Assembly (NCBI GenBank): GCA_025924495.1
Contig: JAICIG010000138.1
Coordinates: 1-17,076, forward strand
Direction of reading: 5' to 3'
DNA from: Pirellulales bacterium
GTDB taxonomy: Bacteria > Planctomycetota > Planctomycetia > Pirellulales > JAICIG01
DNA: 17,076 nucleotides
Below are positions 14,822 through 17,076 of this stretch, piece by piece. Numbering within the stretch: the stretch's first letter is position 1; each line of letters starts with the position of its first letter. The notes under the pieces are model-generated. The model searched no databases. It was not told the origin of the DNA and saw only the letters and a list, made by a program, of their open reading frames with translations. The position numbers and the translations under genes are program-made.

Positions 14822-15885
14822 GCGGCCTTTTTCGACCGCAATCTGTATCGCAACTCGGCGTCGCCTTATTCACGGCGGCCGGAGTCAGCGAACAAGAGGC
14901 CCGCGCGACGGTCATGTCGCTAGTCACGAGCAGCCTCATGGGGCATGACTCGCACGGCGTGCTGCGAATTCCCGAATATCTCGACGGGATCGCCGCCGGC
15001 GCGATCGTGGTCGACGCGCCGTTGGAAGTCCAGCGCACCGGTCCGACGACTGCCGTGGTGGACTGCGGCCAAGGTTTGGGCGCGATCGGCGCGGAGCAGG
15101 TCGTCCAGGCGGCAATCGAAATCGCGCGCGAGCAACGAACGGCGTGCGTGATCACGCGCCGCTGCAATCATGTCGGCAGGCTCGGCGCCTGGGTGCAGCT
15201 TGCCGCAGATCACGGCCTGGTCGCGCTGGCGAGTTGCAATTCCCCCGCACACGGGCACCTTGTGCTTCCCTGGGGCGGACGCGAAGGACGGCTGGCCACC
15301 AACCCGATCGCCTATGCCATTCCCTCAGGCGGCGATCCGATCGTGGCCGACTTCTCGACCTCCGTCGCTCCCGAGGGCAAGCTTCGCTTTTACCGCAACC
15401 AGGCCAAGCCGGTTCCCGACGGCTGGATCCTCGATGCGGAAGGCCAACCGACCAACGATCCGAATAAATTCTATGGCCCTCCGTATGGCGGGATTTTGCC
15501 GCTCGGCGGCGCCGCCGGGCACAAGGGATTCGCCCTGAGCCTGTTGGTCGAAATCCTCGGCAGCGCCTTGGCCGGCATCAGCAGGCAGGACCCAATCACT
15601 TGGAGCAATGGCGTCTGGTTCACGGCGATCGATCCCGCCGCGTTTTGTCCGCCCGCAGAGTTCCGCCGACTGGTGGACGAAACGATCGCGTACATGAAGT
15701 CTTCGGCGCCTGCGCCGGGCTTTACGGAAGTGCTGGTCCCCGGCGAGCTCGAATTCCGCACCAAGCGACGGCGCAAGCGCGAAGGCATCCCCGTCGATCC
15801 TACGACGCTTGAAGGGTTGCGAAAACACGGCCAGCGCCTGGGAGTCGATGCCGGGGCCTTCCTCGAACCGCAAGGCGCGGCTTGA
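14818..15885 (+). CDS. Ldh family oxidoreductase (malate/L-lactate dehydrogenase type)
   Basis: The 355-residue protein belongs to the malate/L-lactate dehydrogenase family that is distinct from the Rossmann-type lactate dehydrogenases; members reduce or oxidise 2-oxo/2-hydroxy acids with NAD(P). Typical motifs are MGHDSHGVLRIPEYL (41-55) with H46, conserved in the family active site, CNHVGRLGAW (about 116-125), the nucleotide-binding region around TNPIAYAIPS, and GGAAGHKGFALSLLVEIL near residue 237. The C-terminal VLVPGELE motif is also present. The length is normal. It lies downstream of the cyclase and upstream of an aldolase remnant in one direction, consistent with a catabolic pathway for a sugar acid or hydroxy acid. 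The TGA overlaps the TTG of the next frame. The exact substrate is unknown. Confidence 0.9.
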   Translation: MSGLFRPQSVSQLGVALFTAAGVSEQEARATVMSLVTSSLMGHDSHGVLRIPEYLDGIAAGAIVVDAPLEVQRTGPTTAVVDCGQGLGAIGAEQVVQAAIEIAREQRTACVITRRCNHVGRLGAWVQLAADHGLVALASCNSPAHGHLVLPWGGREGRLATNPIAYAIPSGGDPIVADFSTSVAPEGKLRFYRNQAKPVPDGWILDAEGQPTNDPNKFYGPPYGGILPLGGAAGHKGFALSLLVEILGSALAGISRQDPITWSNGVWFTAIDPAAFCPPAEFRRLVDETIAYMKSSAPAPGFTEVLVPGELEFRTKRRRKREGIPVDPTTLEGLRKHGQRLGVDAGAFLEPQGAA

Positions 15886-16091
15886 CGAAGACCATCGCAG
15901 CGAAGGCGCGAGCCGCCGGCAAGTTCATCGGCTCCGGCCTGGGGGCCGATCCGCAGTTCGCCCGGGTACTGCTCGACTGTGGCGTGCAATGGCTGCAGGC
16001 CGGCAATGATATTGAGTTCATGCTGCAAGGCTGCCGGCAAACGTTCGACGCCATCCGCAGCGATCGTTCTTCGCCTACCGGCTGTCGATAG
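15882..16091 (+). pseudogene. C-terminal remnant of an HpcH/HpaI-type aldolase
   Basis: The frame from TTG at 15882 (overlapping the TGA of the Ldh gene) encodes 69 residues that resemble the last quarter of HpcH/HpaI-family class II aldolases: AAGKFIGSGLGADP, then FARVLLDCGVQWLQAGNDIEFMLQG and a terminal helix. Family members run to about 250 residues, and the metal and substrate ligands (the R, E and D of the barrel) lie in the missing part. Nothing like the N-terminal region is seen in the other frames of the preceding gene. The most likely history is deletion of the 5' part of an aldolase that followed the dehydrogenase in the operon. The piece might still be translated through the TTGA overlap but cannot be an active aldolase alone. 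Confidence 0.65.
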
Positions 16092-16376
16092 CAACCTTTA
16101 GTTAGCCCGGTATTTCGCCGCTGGCGTCCATAAGTGGGCAACGGTGAGCGTCCGTGCAGGCGAGAGGGAATCGAGGGCACGATTATGCCCACGAGCCACA
16201 ATTCTTTCGTCCTCGTCGCATCCGTCCTGCTCAAGCAGATCCGTGCCATGCATCAGGCTGGCCCAATGCATTGGAGGCGATAAAACTTGGTCTGCCGACC
16301 TGCTTCTTGAAGCCCCGGGGCGATGGGCTGGGTATACTCTCTAATACTGCTCAACGCCATGTTAGGGACTCGTCGC
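16092..16376. other. 285-bp gap upstream of the HlyD-type gene
   Basis: I see no gene here. TATACT at 16333-16338 resembles a -10 box, but the nearest -35-like hexamer (TTGAAG at 16307-16312) is 20 bases away, too far for a standard promoter. Two overlapping plus-strand frames lack protein-like features. Confidence 0.35.
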
Positions 16377-17076
16377 ATGACCATGACAGCCGAAGATCGG
16401 GCTGTATCAGACCACGATCACAATCGACTCCCCCATAGCTTGCCTCGCCGTAACGGCCGCGGCTGGCTGGCCTGGATGGCGATGGTTCTACCCATTCTAG
16501 GAGTGGGCGGCGCCGTTTTCGCAGCGTACTGGCACTTTTCCGGCGGCGACGGCGCCGGTGCGGTTGGCCGCATACTGACGACCGCTGTGAAGAAAGCCGA
16601 TCTGCTCATCACCGTCACCGAAGACGGGAATGTGGAGAGCGCCAACAACATCGAACTGAAGTGCAAAGTGCCCGGCCCGATTACGATTCTGGAGATCGTG
16701 CCCGATGGCAGTCACGTGAAACAGGGCGACGCCTTGGTGCGGCTCGATTCGTCGAGCATTGAAGACTCGATCCTCGCGCAAGAAATCGCGGTGGCCAAAG
16801 CGGAAGCCGCGAAGATTTCGTCCGAAAAGGACTTCGCCGCCGCGAAGATTGCGGTCGACGAATATGAGCAGGGCACTTTACGACGGGACGTCCGGCGAGC
16901 TGAGGCGGACATCGTCGTGGCGAAGCAGAACCTATCCTCGGCCGAGAATCAACTACGCTATAGCCGCACCATGCATCGCAAAGGCTATGCGACGCAACTC
17001 GACGTGGAATCGAAGGAGTTCGGCGTCGAGCAGGCCAAGTTGGATGTCGAGGTGGCCGAGCTGACGAAAGAGGTGC
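16377..17076 (+). CDS. HlyD-family membrane fusion protein of an efflux/secretion system (cut by window edge)
   Basis: The frame from ATG 16377 is open to the right edge (233 codons seen). Residues 1-28 are polar and cytoplasmic; a membrane helix runs at about 30-51 (WLAWMAMVLPILGVGGAVFAA region). The first half of a biotinyl-lipoyl-like domain follows: VTEDGNVESANNIELKCKVPG (80-100), then ILEIVPDGSHVKQGDALVRLD (104-124). From about 128 the sequence is a long charged alpha-helical hairpin rich in Ala, Glu and Lys, as in periplasmic adaptor subunits. Such proteins join an inner-membrane ABC or RND transporter to an outer-membrane channel. The transporter genes would lie beyond the window. AGGGA eight bases upstream is a modest ribosome binding site, and no terminator or promoter of note is seen in the 285-bp gap before it. 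Confidence 0.88.
   Translation, partial: MTMTAEDRAVSDHDHNRLPHSLPRRNGRGWLAWMAMVLPILGVGGAVFAAYWHFSGGDGAGAVGRILTTAVKKADLLITVTEDGNVESANNIELKCKVPGPITILEIVPDGSHVKQGDALVRLDSSSIEDSILAQEIAVAKAEAAKISSEKDFAAAKIAVDEYEQGTLRRDVRRAEADIVVAKQNLSSAENQLRYSRTMHRKGYATQLDVESKEFGVEQAKLDVEVAELTKEV

Noticed and set aside
14631..15167. 178-codon minus-strand frame across the Ldh gene start
   Set aside because: It is antisense to a family-assigned gene and is rich in Arg, Ser, Cys and Pro without motifs.
16307..16338. TTGAAG/TATACT promoter-like pair upstream of the HlyD-type gene
   Set aside because: The 20-base spacing is outside the usual range for a housekeeping promoter and no extended -10 is present.
1..17076. 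CRISPR arrays, tRNA genes, insertion sequences, prophage or integron parts
   Set aside because: No regularly spaced repeats, cloverleaf-like segments, transposase or integrase motifs were seen on either strand.

Overview
The window looks like ordinary chromosome of a high-GC bacterium, most likely a planctomycete of the Pirellulales type. This is an inference. It rests on a TPR protein that opens with a CPGGTGKK...CC motif, a degenerate ketosynthase of a type I associate with this phylum, and the scarcity of Shine-Dalgarno sequences in front of most genes. There is no rRNA, tRNA, CRISPR array, transposase or phage gene to anchor the taxonomy.

Left part (1-5148, all minus strand). Reading leftward from 5148 the genes are: a ketoacyl synthase-fold protein whose catalytic cysteine is replaced by glutamate; a transaldolase; a 707-residue TPR protein with an N-terminal SEC-C-like metal-binding motif; and, only 16 bases further on, the start of ribD (riboflavin deaminase/reductase), which runs off the window. 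The ribD/TPR junction carries an exact 14-bp tandem duplication.

Middle part (5435-8741). A membrane fatty acid desaturase on the plus strand diverges from the ketosynthase-like gene, so the two may form a small lipid module. It converges on a minus-strand pair: a fused DUF2892-SRPBCC protein with a very strong ribosome binding site, then a formaldehyde-dehydrogenase-like zinc alcohol dehydrogenase. An 813-bp stretch without a convincing gene follows (8742-9554) and contains a REP-like palindromic element.

Right part (9555-17076, mostly plus strand). A 930-residue cytoplasmic hybrid histidine kinase has four PAS domains, the first two being a clean internal duplication, and ends in a receiver domain. 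Next come a hypothetical protein of about 154 residues and, convergent with it, a 53-residue single-pass membrane protein. A probable catabolic operon follows: an exported cyclase-family hydrolase, a small ORF overlapping both neighbours, a malate/L-lactate dehydrogenase family oxidoreductase, and a remnant of an HpcH/HpaI-type aldolase. The window ends inside an HlyD-type membrane fusion protein of an efflux pump.

The observations most worth following up are the ketosynthase-like protein with Glu and Asn at two catalytic positions next to a desaturase, the truncated aldolase that leaves a broken catabolic operon, the small ORF with start/stop overlaps at both ends, and the PAS duplication. 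I see no clear evidence of a wholly new system.
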